Shown here: in pieces, positions 14,150 to 19,737 of the stretch
Position numbering within the stretch: the first letter of the stretch is position 1
Layout of the letters: every line of letters starts with the position of its first letter
Assembly (NCBI GenBank): GCA_016295225.1
Contig: JAEDLP010000022.1
Span: 1-19,756 of the forward strand
Direction of reading: 5' to 3'
Source: Oscillospiraceae bacterium
Lineage (GTDB): Bacteria > Bacillota > Clostridia > Oscillospirales > Oscillospiraceae
DNA: 19,756 nt
The notes under the pieces: generated by a model
What the model was told of the DNA's origin: nothing
What the model saw: the letters and a program-made list of their open reading frames with translations, nothing else
Databases searched by the model: none
Position numbers and translations under genes: made by a program

Positions 14150-14934
14150 GAGAGATCTACGACCTGCTGGACCGGAAGGCCCCCTTCCGGTATCAGGCGG
14201 GCTTTGACAACGCGGGCTTCCTGGTGGGCCGGGGAGACCGGGGGGTCACCAAGGTTCTGGTGGCCCTGGACATTACCCCCGAGGTCATCAGGGAAGCCGT
14301 GGAGGAGGGCTGCCAGCTCATCGTGGCCCACCACCCGGTCATCTGGGGCCAGATCGGACAGGTCACCGACGAGACCTCCACCGGCCGGAAACTCCTGGCC
14401 CTGATGGAGAACAACATCGCCGCTATCTGCGCCCACACCAATCTGGACGCTGCCGAGGGGGGCGTGAATTCCGAGCTGGCCCGGCTGGTGGGCCTGGAAA
14501 ACCCGGTTCCCCTGGAGGTGGACGGGGAGGACGAGAACGGCGTGGCATACGGCATCGGCCGGGTGGGCCTGCTGTCCGGCGGCCCCATGTCCCTGAGGGA
14601 CTTTGCCAGCCGGGTCAAGAAGGCCCTGGATCTGGAAGGGGTTCGGGTCATGGACGCAGGGGTTCCTGTCCGTAAAGTGGCGGTGGGCGGCGGCGCCTGC
14701 GGCAGTATGCTCCCCCTGGCCAAAGCCCAGGGCTGCGACACCTTCCTGACCTCCGACCTGAAGCACGACCTTTATCTGGAGGCCAGAGTCCTGGGGGTGA
14801 ACCTGCTGGATGCCGGCCACTACTCCACTGAGACTGTGGTCTGTCCCGTGGTGAAAACCTGGCTGGAGGAGGCCTTCCCCGGCCTGGAGGTGGAGATTTC
14901 CGCCCATCAGGGGGAGGTTTTCGCATATTTCTAA
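14137..14934 (+). CDS. Nif3-like dinuclear metal centre hexameric protein
   Basis: This 265-aa Nif3/YqfO family member has metal-site motifs: AHHPV (histidines about 66-67), AHTNLDAAEGGVN (about 101-113) and the C-terminal DAGHYSTE. It is the short form, without the inserted PII-like domain present in B. subtilis YqfO. The family forms hexameric toroids; GTP cyclohydrolase I type 2 naming is common in databases, but the reaction is not settled. I chose ATG 14137 because AAGGAG lies 9 nt upstream; GTG 14128 directly abuts that SD. It overlaps trmK by 13 nt and is probably co-translated. Confidence 0.92.
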   Translation: MATVREIYDLLDRKAPFRYQAGFDNAGFLVGRGDRGVTKVLVALDITPEVIREAVEEGCQLIVAHHPVIWGQIGQVTDETSTGRKLLALMENNIAAICAHTNLDAAEGGVNSELARLVGLENPVPLEVDGEDENGVAYGIGRVGLLSGGPMSLRDFASRVKKALDLEGVRVMDAGVPVRKVAVGGGACGSMLPLAKAQGCDTFLTSDLKHDLYLEARVLGVNLLDAGHYSTETVVCPVVKTWLEEAFPGLEVEISAHQGEVFAYF

Positions 14935-14944
14935 GGAAGACTAC

Positions 14945-14973
14945 TTGTCAAGGGGCGCTCTCTATGATAAAAT
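14945..14973 (+). promoter_or_regulatory. extended -10 sigma-A promoter for yebC
   Basis: TTGTCA (14945-14950), 17 bp, TAAAAT (14968-14973), with TGA immediately before the -10 giving an extended -10 (TGnTAAAAT). The leader is about 75 nt. Confidence 0.7.
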
Positions 14974-14990
14974 TACTTAGTTAAAGATTG

Positions 14991-15020
14991 CGCAGGACAA
15001 GCTGAGAGAGTTGTCCCGCG
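14991..15020. promoter_or_regulatory. leader dyad before yebC
   Basis: CGCAGGACAA (14991-15000) and TTGTCCCGCG (15011-15020) are complementary at 9 of 10 positions with a 10-nt loop, in the yebC leader. It may be an operator for self-regulation or an RNA hairpin; the following AATATTTTAT is too mixed for a confident terminator. Confidence 0.4.
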
Positions 15021-15054
15021 AATATTTTATAAAGTTAGGAAGGGAACGATACCT

Positions 15055-15789
15055 ATGTCCGGACATTCCAAGTGGCATAATATTCAGAAGACCAAGGGCG
15101 CAGCCGACGCAAAGCGCAGCGCCGCATTCACCAAGATCGCCAAGGAGATCATCGTGGCCGTCAAGACCGGCGGCTCCGGCGACCCCGCCAACAACTCCCG
15201 TCTGGCTACCGTCATTGCCAAGGCAAAGTCTGCCAACATGCCCAACGACAACATCAAGCGCACCATCGACAAGGCCCTGGGCGCCAACAACACCGACAAC
15301 TACGAGTCTGTGGTCTATGAGGGCTACGGTCCCAGCGGCGTGGCCGTCATCGTGGAGGCCCTGACTGACAACCGTCAGCGCACCGCACCCGAAGTCCGCC
15401 ACCTGCTGGACAAGTACGGCAAGGGCCTGGGCGCCACCGGCTGCGTGTCCTGGTCCTTCGACCGCAAGGGCGTTATCATCCTGGCCAATGAGGACGGCGA
15501 CCTGGATGAGGATACCGTCATGATGGACGCCCTGGACTGCGGAGCCTCCGACATCGAGCCCGAGGAGGAGTGCTTCACCATCTACACCGAGCCCGACGAC
15601 TGCGGCTCCGTGGCCTCCGCCATGGAAGCCAAGGGCTATGTCTTCGCCTCCGCCCAGGTGGAAATGGTCCCCCAGAACTACGTCACCCTGACTGACCCCG
15701 CCGATATCAAGAACATGGAAAAGCTCATCGACTTCCTGGAAGATAACGACGACGTGCAGAACGTGTACCACAACTGGGAGCAGGAGTAA
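15055..15789 (+). CDS. YebC/PmpR family protein (TACO1 type)
   Basis: This 244-aa protein has the classic YebC start MSGHSKWHNIQKTKGAADAK and the conserved SANMPNDNIKRTIDKALG. Members are annotated as DNA-binding regulators, and recent work links them to relieving ribosome stalling at proline-rich sequences, as with mitochondrial TACO1. Length is normal. ATG 15055 has AGGAAGGG upstream. Codon choice is strongly biased to C-ending codons, as in the S1 half of the ispH fusion, hinting at high expression. It is the last core gene before the mobile element. Confidence 0.95.
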   Translation: MSGHSKWHNIQKTKGAADAKRSAAFTKIAKEIIVAVKTGGSGDPANNSRLATVIAKAKSANMPNDNIKRTIDKALGANNTDNYESVVYEGYGPSGVAVIVEALTDNRQRTAPEVRHLLDKYGKGLGATGCVSWSFDRKGVIILANEDGDLDEDTVMMDALDCGASDIEPEEECFTIYTEPDDCGSVASAMEAKGYVFASAQVEMVPQNYVTLTDPADIKNMEKLIDFLEDNDDVQNVYHNWEQE

Positions 15790-15898
15790 GCACCAGATAT
15801 TGTTTGAGTTTCCCTTACTTTGGATAGTATCTCTTAACTTTTTCGCTCATTTTGTCTGAGAGATGCGGGAAAATTCCGGGGAACAATGATATACGTCA

Positions 15899-15921
15899 AG
15901 GTTTTACAGACCTCAAAACCT
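15899..15921. repeat. short inverted repeat in the yebC-integrase gap
   Basis: AGGTTTT (15899-15905) and AAAACCT (15915-15921) with a 9-nt spacer. The gap 15790-15967 otherwise holds AT-rich sequence and a terminator. The integrase binding arms or the left attachment core should lie here, but no matching second copy is in the window. Confidence 0.3.
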
Positions 15922-15927
15922 ACCACC

Positions 15928-15967
15928 AAAATCACCTTTTTGCGTCATTGCGAAAGGGTGATTTTTT
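15928..15967 (+). terminator. strong terminator abutting the integrase start codon
   Basis: AAAATCACCTTTT (15928-15940) pairs with GAAAGGGTGATTTT (15952-15965; two G-U pairs) around a loop of about 11 nt, followed by a run of six T ending at 15967. The integrase ATG is the very next base. It would end yebC transcription; because its left arm is A-rich it may also work on the minus strand. Confidence 0.75.
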
Positions 15968-16879
15968 ATGCTGGCAAAGGAATGTTTATCGGAGTTCAGA
16001 CTGGACTGTGAGCTGCGCAGACTGAGCAAGCGGACGATCAAGGGGTACTACAACAACAACGCCCGATGCCTGACCTATCTGGAGCGGCAGTATGGCATCT
16101 ATGAGATGGAAGAGATCAAACCGCCCCATTTGAAAAGTTATTTTCAGGAACTCATCGGGCAGGGCCTTTCCTCTTCCTATGGCAACGGTATCCTGAAAGG
16201 GGTGCGGGCATTCTTCAAATATGCGGTGGAAGAGGGATATTTGGCGGTTAATCCCGCCCTGAAGGTGCGCTGGCAGAAGGAAGGAAAGGTTCTGATCAAC
16301 ACGTTTACGGATCAGGAGGTAGAGCGGATGATTGGAGCCTTTAACTACAAGACCTATCTATCCGCTCGGAATAAACTGATTCTGGCCATTGCCTTTGACA
16401 CGGGGGCAAGGAACTCTGAGATCTGCGGGATAGGGTGCCAGGACATCCGGGATAACGTCATCCTGATCCATGGGAAGGGGAACAAGGAGCGGTGTGTGCC
16501 ACTGACACCGTATCTCAAAAAGCTGATGCTGAAATATGAACGGTTGCGGAAGGAATACTTTCTGGACAAGCCTTTGAATTATGATAACTATCTGCTTTCC
16601 AGGACAGGAAGGCCCCTGACCACGGAAGCCCTGGAGCATGTCTTTACTAAGGCCAACGAAAAGGCGAAGGTGAGGGACACGGTTCGTTGTTCTCCCCACA
16701 CGGCACGGCATTATTACGCGCAGTGCAACCTGAGAAATGGTCTGGACGTGTATTCCTTGTCTCGGCTGCTGGGCCATGAGAACATCAATATCACCAAGCG
16801 GTACTTACAGTCCATCCAAGATGAGAGCATTGTAAGTCTGGCGGTGCAGTCCAGCCCCTTGTCGAACCTGAAACTATGA
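15968..16879 (+). CDS. tyrosine recombinase/integrase
   Basis: This 303-aa site-specific recombinase has an N-terminal SAM-like core-binding domain (about residues 5-90) and a catalytic domain with all key residues: R148 (DTGARNSE), H244 and R247 (SPHTARHYY), H270 (LLGHENI) and nucleophile Y279 (ITKRYLQ). It resembles XerC/D-like integrases that insert mobile elements, without the arm-binding N-terminal domain of lambda-type integrases. ATG 15968 has only the weak GGGTGA as SD, and this lies in a terminator stem, so expression should be low from upstream transcripts. It marks the left end of the mobile element. It differs from chromosomal XerC by its Cys-rich N-terminus and location. Confidence 0.92.
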   Translation: MLAKECLSEFRLDCELRRLSKRTIKGYYNNNARCLTYLERQYGIYEMEEIKPPHLKSYFQELIGQGLSSSYGNGILKGVRAFFKYAVEEGYLAVNPALKVRWQKEGKVLINTFTDQEVERMIGAFNYKTYLSARNKLILAIAFDTGARNSEICGIGCQDIRDNVILIHGKGNKERCVPLTPYLKKLMLKYERLRKEYFLDKPLNYDNYLLSRTGRPLTTEALEHVFTKANEKAKVRDTVRCSPHTARHYYAQCNLRNGLDVYSLSRLLGHENINITKRYLQSIQDESIVSLAVQSSPLSNLKL

Positions 16880-17054
16880 GGGGGATATTTTGTCCTGGTC
16901 TTTATATAACGAGCCAATAATTCCCCCCTCGGGATACCAGCTCTAAAATTATCGAAAGTGCCAGGAAATTGCTGGATTTTTCCGGGGTTCATGCACAAGA
17001 AATCATCGTGTCGTTTGGAGTCAGTTTGGGAGCTTGCCACCCATCTCAATAGGG

Positions 17055-17098
17055 CAAAAAGAAGACCACCTCGGAGCGTTTTAAGCCTCCGGGGTGGT
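17055..17098 (-). terminator. terminator of the ribbon-helix-helix gene
   Basis: On the minus strand ACCACCCCGGAG and CTCCGAGGTGGT pair (one C-A mismatch) around a 10-nt loop that contains the stop codon, followed by CTTCTTTTTG. The gap 16880-17054 also holds GAGGGGG (16878-16884) and CCCCCTC (16924-16930), a loose inverted repeat after the integrase; nothing else is recognised there. Confidence 0.75.
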
Positions 17099-17296
17099 TT
17101 CGCTTTGCTCTGTAGATTCTCGTTCCAGAAGTTCGTGAATAGCACGGTTAATAAGGCCGTTCACAGACTCACCCCGGGCTGATGCGTGGGCTTTCATGAC
17201 CTCGCGTTCTTCTGCGGTCATGCGAATCTCAACGCGAACGAACTTTTCCATATATGCTTGCTGTGCCCGCTTCTGAGCGGCTGTTTTCTCTGCCAT
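17081..17296 (-). CDS. Arc/CopG-type ribbon-helix-helix DNA-binding protein
   Basis: This 71-aa protein has a charged Ala/Lys/Gln-rich N-terminus, then the ribbon-helix-helix pattern: strand FVRVEIRM (about 19-26), helix TAEEREVMKAHASARG, turn with the conserved ESVNGLINRAIHELLERE second helix. Such proteins bind palindromes as dimers through the beta strand. Three copies of a 16-bp palindrome lie just upstream, so it probably represses its own gene and the divergent operon. ATG 17296 is preferred: AAAGGGGA lies 8 nt upstream, whereas the in-frame ATG at 17323 would be almost leaderless relative to the TATAAT at 17333-17338. It could instead act as an antitoxin-type regulator, but no toxin gene is adjacent. 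Confidence 0.88.
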   Translation of the reverse strand: MAEKTAAQKRAQQAYMEKFVRVEIRMTAEEREVMKAHASARGESVNGLINRAIHELLERESTEQSETTPEA

Positions 17297-17332
17297 GGCT
17301 CTGTCCCCTTTCTGGAGATTCATGTTGTCCCC

Positions 17333-17338
17333 ATTATA
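17333..17338 (-). promoter_or_regulatory. -10 element of the ribbon-helix-helix gene
   Basis: TATAAT on the minus strand, with no good -35 at the proper distance. The first palindrome (17362-17377) lies immediately upstream of the expected -35 position, so a bound regulator could influence polymerase here. Confidence 0.45.
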
Positions 17339-17361
17339 CCAAGGATTTTAGCACAAAGGAA

Positions 17362-17377
17362 TATCTACCGAGAGATA
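17362..17377. promoter_or_regulatory. palindromic operator copy 1
   Basis: TATCTACCGAGAGATA: 14 of 16 match to the symmetric consensus TATCTACCGGTAGATA derived from the three copies. It lies next to the leftward promoter. Confidence 0.6.
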
Positions 17378-17390
17378 CATTTTGAACAAA

Positions 17391-17406
17391 TATCTACCGG
17401 TAGAAT
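17391..17406. promoter_or_regulatory. palindromic operator copy 2
   Basis: TATCTACCGGTAGAAT, with a perfect 12-bp core palindrome TCTACCGGTAGA (17393-17404). Starts 29 bp after copy 1, close to three helical turns, so the two sites face the same side of DNA. Confidence 0.65.
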
Positions 17407-17421
17407 TGTGCTGTATGCCAA

Positions 17422-17450
17422 TTGATATCTACCGTTAGATATGCTATTAT
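17422..17450 (+). promoter_or_regulatory. promoter of the rightward mobile operon
   Basis: TTGATA (17422-17427), 17 bp, TATTAT (17445-17450); an alternative -10 TATAAT is at 17448-17453 with 20-bp spacing. Operator copy 3 fills the spacer, so binding there should exclude polymerase. The leader to the first start is about 120 nt. Confidence 0.6.
17426..17441. promoter_or_regulatory. palindromic operator copy 3
   Basis: TATCTACCGTTAGATA, 15 of 16 to the consensus, with arms ATATCTA and TAGATAT. It lies between the -35 and -10 of the rightward promoter, 35 bp after copy 2. Confidence 0.65.
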
Positions 17451-17577
17451 AATACCAGAGATGAGGGAGCAAACCCGACGACAAAACCCGCAGCCAGTGA
17501 CACGGACATGGGCCACGAGAGAGAAGGGCCTGAACAACTGGCACTCTCACCACATTACAGAAAAGGAGCAAACCGAT

Positions 17578-17853
17578 ATGTCAAGCATCGAAATCAGCGA
17601 GAAGATCAGAGCCCTCAAGGAATGGGAAGAGGTCATTGCCGAGGCGCAGGCCGAAGCAGAGGCTATTAAGGACAGCATCAAAGCCGAGATGTCCGCCCGA
17701 CAGGTAGAAGAGCTGGAAGCCGACACCTTCATCGTCCGCTGGACTTCCGTCCTCAGCAACCGCTTCGACACTACCGCTTTTAAGAGGGAGCACAACGACC
17801 TGTACCAGCAGTTTACCAAGCAGACCACCAGCCGGAGATTCTCCATTGCATAA
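17578..17853 (+). CDS. small coiled-coil protein of mobile elements
   Basis: This 91-aa protein has an N-terminal charged helix likely to form a coiled coil (residues about 5-50, KIRALKEWEEVIAEAQAEAE) and a C-terminal part FIVRWTSVLSNRFDTTAFK, ending TKQTTSRRFSIA. I have seen similar short proteins in clostridial phages and integrative elements, sometimes close to DNA-recombination genes, but cannot name a family or function. ATG 17578 follows AAGGAG by 10 nt; the frame stays open up to an ATG at 17461 near the transcription start, but that one has no SD. First gene of the operon controlled by the palindromes. Confidence 0.8.
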   Translation: MSSIEISEKIRALKEWEEVIAEAQAEAEAIKDSIKAEMSARQVEELEADTFIVRWTSVLSNRFDTTAFKREHNDLYQQFTKQTTSRRFSIA

Positions 17854-17863
17854 GAAAAGCCCC

Positions 17864-17955
17864 TTGCGTGAACACCGACCAAAGTAACCACGCAAAGAGC
17901 TCGACCACTAACCACACAGGGGAGTGGGTACGACCATTATAAAGTATCCACTCCC
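17864..17955. repeat. two successive hairpins between operon genes
   Basis: TTGCGTG (17864-17870) pairs with CACGCAA (17889-17895), and GGGAGTGGGTAC (17920-17931) pairs over 12 bp (one G-U) with GTATCCACTCCC (17944-17955). CGACCA occurs three times (17876, 17902, 17931). No T run follows the second hairpin. It could be an RNA processing or attenuation element, or a protein-binding site. Confidence 0.5.
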
Positions 17956-17984
17956 TCTTGTCAAACAGGAAGGAGAAAAATGCT

Positions 17985-18632
17985 GTGAAACCCCTTACTT
18001 CGTATAACCGAGTGGCCGGATATCTGAACAAGATTTTCGACCTGCTGAATGAAGAGTTTTTTGAAAACTCACTTTCAAGGCCCACCATCACCATCCAGTC
18101 CACCCCCCGAGCCTACGGGCATTTCTCTCTGCGGGAAGATACCTGGGTCTCCAAGCTGGGAGCCAGCCACGAGATCAACATCGGGGCGGGGACTCTGGCC
18201 CGTCCCATCGAGTCTGTTACCGCTACTTTGCTCCACGAGATGATCCACTACTACAACTACGAGCAGGGCATCCAGGATTGCAGCCGGAGCGGCACCTACC
18301 ACAACAAACGGTTCAAGGAAGCAGCCGAATCCAGAGGGCTTATCGTAGAGCGCAGTGACAAGTACGGATGGTCGCACACATCCCCTGGAGATGCGCTTCT
18401 TGACTTTGTGCTGGAGCATGGTCTCACCGACATTCTGATTAACCGGAACGAGTACACGGGATTTCAAATCCCCGGCACCGGCACCCACAGCGGCGTAGAA
18501 GAAGGGCCCGCTCGGAAGAAGTCCAGCACGAGGAAATACCTCTGTCCCTGCTGCGGCATGAGTGTCCGGGCCACCAAGACTGTCCGGGTCAAGTGCATGG
18601 ACTGTGACGAACCGTTGGTGCTTGCAGGGTGA
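17985..18632 (+). CDS. SprT-like zinc metalloprotease with zinc ribbon
   Basis: This 215-aa protein has the SprT-like zinc site HEMIH (residues 84-88; E85 catalytic) and a further histidine in TYHNKRF (H106), then a C-terminal zinc ribbon with C187, C190, C204 and C207. The family includes Spartan/SprT proteases that act on DNA-bound proteins; for mobile-element members the substrate is unknown. GTG 17985 is chosen because AAGGAG lies 9 nt upstream; an in-frame TTG at 17958 precedes the SD. An out-of-frame ATG at 17980 gives the tiny ATG-CTG-TGA, overlapping the GTG, which might reduce or couple initiation. It lies between the coiled-coil gene and the serine recombinase, hinting at a DNA-related task. 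Confidence 0.88.
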   Translation: MKPLTSYNRVAGYLNKIFDLLNEEFFENSLSRPTITIQSTPRAYGHFSLREDTWVSKLGASHEINIGAGTLARPIESVTATLLHEMIHYYNYEQGIQDCSRSGTYHNKRFKEAAESRGLIVERSDKYGWSHTSPGDALLDFVLEHGLTDILINRNEYTGFQIPGTGTHSGVEEGPARKKSSTRKYLCPCCGMSVRATKTVRVKCMDCDEPLVLAG

Positions 18633-18640
18633 TGCCTCCA

Positions 18641-18656
18641 TAAAGGTGTACCTTTA
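18641..18656. promoter_or_regulatory. perfect 7-2-7 palindrome
   Basis: TAAAGGTGTACCTTTA: seven-base arms TAAAGGT and ACCTTTA around GT, 9 nt after the SprT-like stop. This looks like a protein-binding site rather than an RNA hairpin, because a 2-nt loop cannot close fully. Confidence 0.45.
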
Positions 18657-18685
18657 CGACACAGCGAAGAAGAAGTCAGAACAGC

Positions 18686-18746
18686 GTCCAGGAAGGTTCC
18701 CTTGGTTTATTTGGACATTTCCGAAAACCCAGGGGCCTTTCTGGAC
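18686..18746. repeat. long imperfect inverted repeat before the recombinase gene
   Basis: GTCCAGGAAGG (18686-18696) pairs at 10 of 11 positions with CCTTTCTGGAC (18736-18746), and the stem continues inward as CCCTTGG (18699-18705) with CCCAGGG (18728-18734), 6 of 7. The loop is 22 nt. It ends 7 nt before the SD of the recombinase gene. It could be a recombination site bound by the serine recombinase, or a leader hairpin that tunes its expression. Confidence 0.55.
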
Positions 18747-18762
18747 AGAACAGGAGACAACG

Positions 18763-19371
18763 ATGGAGAGCAGAACATTTTACTATGCCCGGGTGAGCAG
18801 CCAGGAGCAGAACCTTGACCGACAGATCGAGGCATTTAAGGCCATGGGAGCCACAGAGCGGGACATCGTAACAGACAAGCAATCCGGCAAGGACTTGGAA
18901 CGAGTGGGATATATGGCCCTGCGTACTACCCTGCTGAGAAAAGGAGATACCCTTGTGGTCAAATCCCTGGACAGACTGAGCCGAAACAAAGCCGACATCA
19001 AGAACGAGCTGCAATACTACCGGGACAACGGCATTCGAGTCAAGGTGCTGGATTTACCCACAACTTTGATGGACTGCCCAGAAGGTCAAGAGTGGGTCAT
19101 GGACATGGTCAATAACATCCTGATCGAAGTCCTGGGAACGATTGCTCAGCAGGAACGGGAGACAACCCGTCAGAGACAGGCAGAGGGCATCCGGGCAGCA
19201 AAGTCCAAGGGCAAGCACTTGGGACGGCCTAGAGCAATAAAGCCCGATAATTGGGAGGGAGTCACCCAGCGATGGAGAGCCGGAGAAATTACGGCAGTAG
19301 AGGCTATGAGACAGACTGGATTGAAACGCGGCACATTCTATGCCTTTGTGAAGCAGGAGAAAACGACCTGA
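18763..19371 (+). CDS. small serine recombinase (resolvase/invertase family)
   Basis: This 202-aa recombinase has the catalytic domain YARVSSQEQNLDRQ (nucleophile S12, with R10), the conserved SLDRLSRN (D70, R71, R74), the long E helix rich in Glu/Arg (about 120-150) and the GRPR linker, followed by a C-terminal helix-turn-helix (GEITAVEAMRQTGLKRGTFY). Size and layout match Tn3-type resolvases and DNA invertases, not large serine integrases. ATG 18763 follows AGGAG by 7 nt; the open frame upstream is not coding-like. It may resolve multimers, invert a segment or move the element. Inverted repeats directly upstream are candidate binding sites. Confidence 0.93.
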   Translation: MESRTFYYARVSSQEQNLDRQIEAFKAMGATERDIVTDKQSGKDLERVGYMALRTTLLRKGDTLVVKSLDRLSRNKADIKNELQYYRDNGIRVKVLDLPTTLMDCPEGQEWVMDMVNNILIEVLGTIAQQERETTRQRQAEGIRAAKSKGKHLGRPRAIKPDNWEGVTQRWRAGEITAVEAMRQTGLKRGTFYAFVKQEKTT

Positions 19372-19401
19372 GGGGGGCCTTTCTCACAGGGACTATTAAA
19401 G

Positions 19402-19445
19402 TAGCTTGAAAAATCCCTCCCTTGAGGATAGGATAGCTTGAAAAA
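19402..19445. repeat. 12-bp direct repeat after the recombinase gene
   Basis: TAGCTTGAAAAA occurs at 19402-19413 and 19434-19445, 32 bp apart (about three helical turns). The gap 19372-19487 holds only these and a terminator. Confidence 0.5.
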
Positions 19446-19458
19446 CTCACTTCAAAAA

Positions 19459-19496
19459 GCGTCGGGCAGAAAGGAGCCGCTCGATGCTCATTTTTT
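19459..19496 (+). terminator. terminator of the mobile operon
   Basis: GCGTCGGGC (19459-19467) pairs with GCTCGATGC (19479-19487; two G-U pairs) around 11 nt, followed by TCATTTTTT. On the minus strand the G-U pairs become mismatches but a TTTTT run also follows, so it may partly serve the XRE gene, whose stop codon adjoins the stem. Confidence 0.7.
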
Positions 19497-19709
19497 GTAG
19501 GGCTTAGGATTGTTTGTCAATCCCAAGATGTAGTCCGTGGAGGTCTTGTAGAGTTCAGCCAAAGCAATCAGGATATCAGTAGGAATGTCCCGGTATCCTT
19601 GCTCATAACGAAAGTATTGCGGTTGTGGCATTTGTAGGTGGGCGGCAACCTGGCGCTGGGTCATGTCATGGTCTTCTCTCAGTTCCCGTATTCTGGGGTA
19701 GTATCCCAT
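19488..19709 (-). CDS. XRE family helix-turn-helix regulator
   Basis: This 73-aa protein consists of one Cro/C1-type domain: IRELREDHDMTQRQVAAHLQMPQPQYFRYEQGYRDIP, then the conserved DILIALAELYKTSTDYILGLT end. Such single-domain regulators usually act as dimers. ATG 19709 follows GAGGTGA by 5 nt. It faces left, away from whatever lies beyond the right edge, so it probably controls a divergent promoter there and its own. The recognition helix (QMPQPQYFRYEQG) is intact. Confidence 0.92.
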   Translation of the reverse strand: MGYYPRIRELREDHDMTQRQVAAHLQMPQPQYFRYEQGYRDIPTDILIALAELYKTSTDYILGLTNNPKPYKK

Positions 19710-19721
19710 TGTCTCACCTCA

Positions 19722-19737
19722 ATATCCATTTGGGTAT
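19722..19737. promoter_or_regulatory. candidate operator upstream of the XRE gene
   Basis: ATATCCATTTGGGTAT is symmetric at 12 of 16 positions (ATA-CCA and TGG-TAT arms), 13 nt upstream of the XRE start codon, and is followed by TTGTCA-like sequence on the minus strand (rc of 19739-19744). Confidence 0.4.

Noticed and set aside
16878..16930. GAGGGGG/CCCCCTC inverted repeat as integrase terminator
   Set aside because: The loop is 39 nt and no T run follows, so a terminator call is not supported; an attachment site cannot be shown without a second copy.
17461..17577. Longer start (ATG 17461) for the 91-aa protein
   Set aside because: It lies at the predicted transcription start without any SD, whereas ATG 17578 has AAGGAG; the extra 39 residues look non-conserved in composition.
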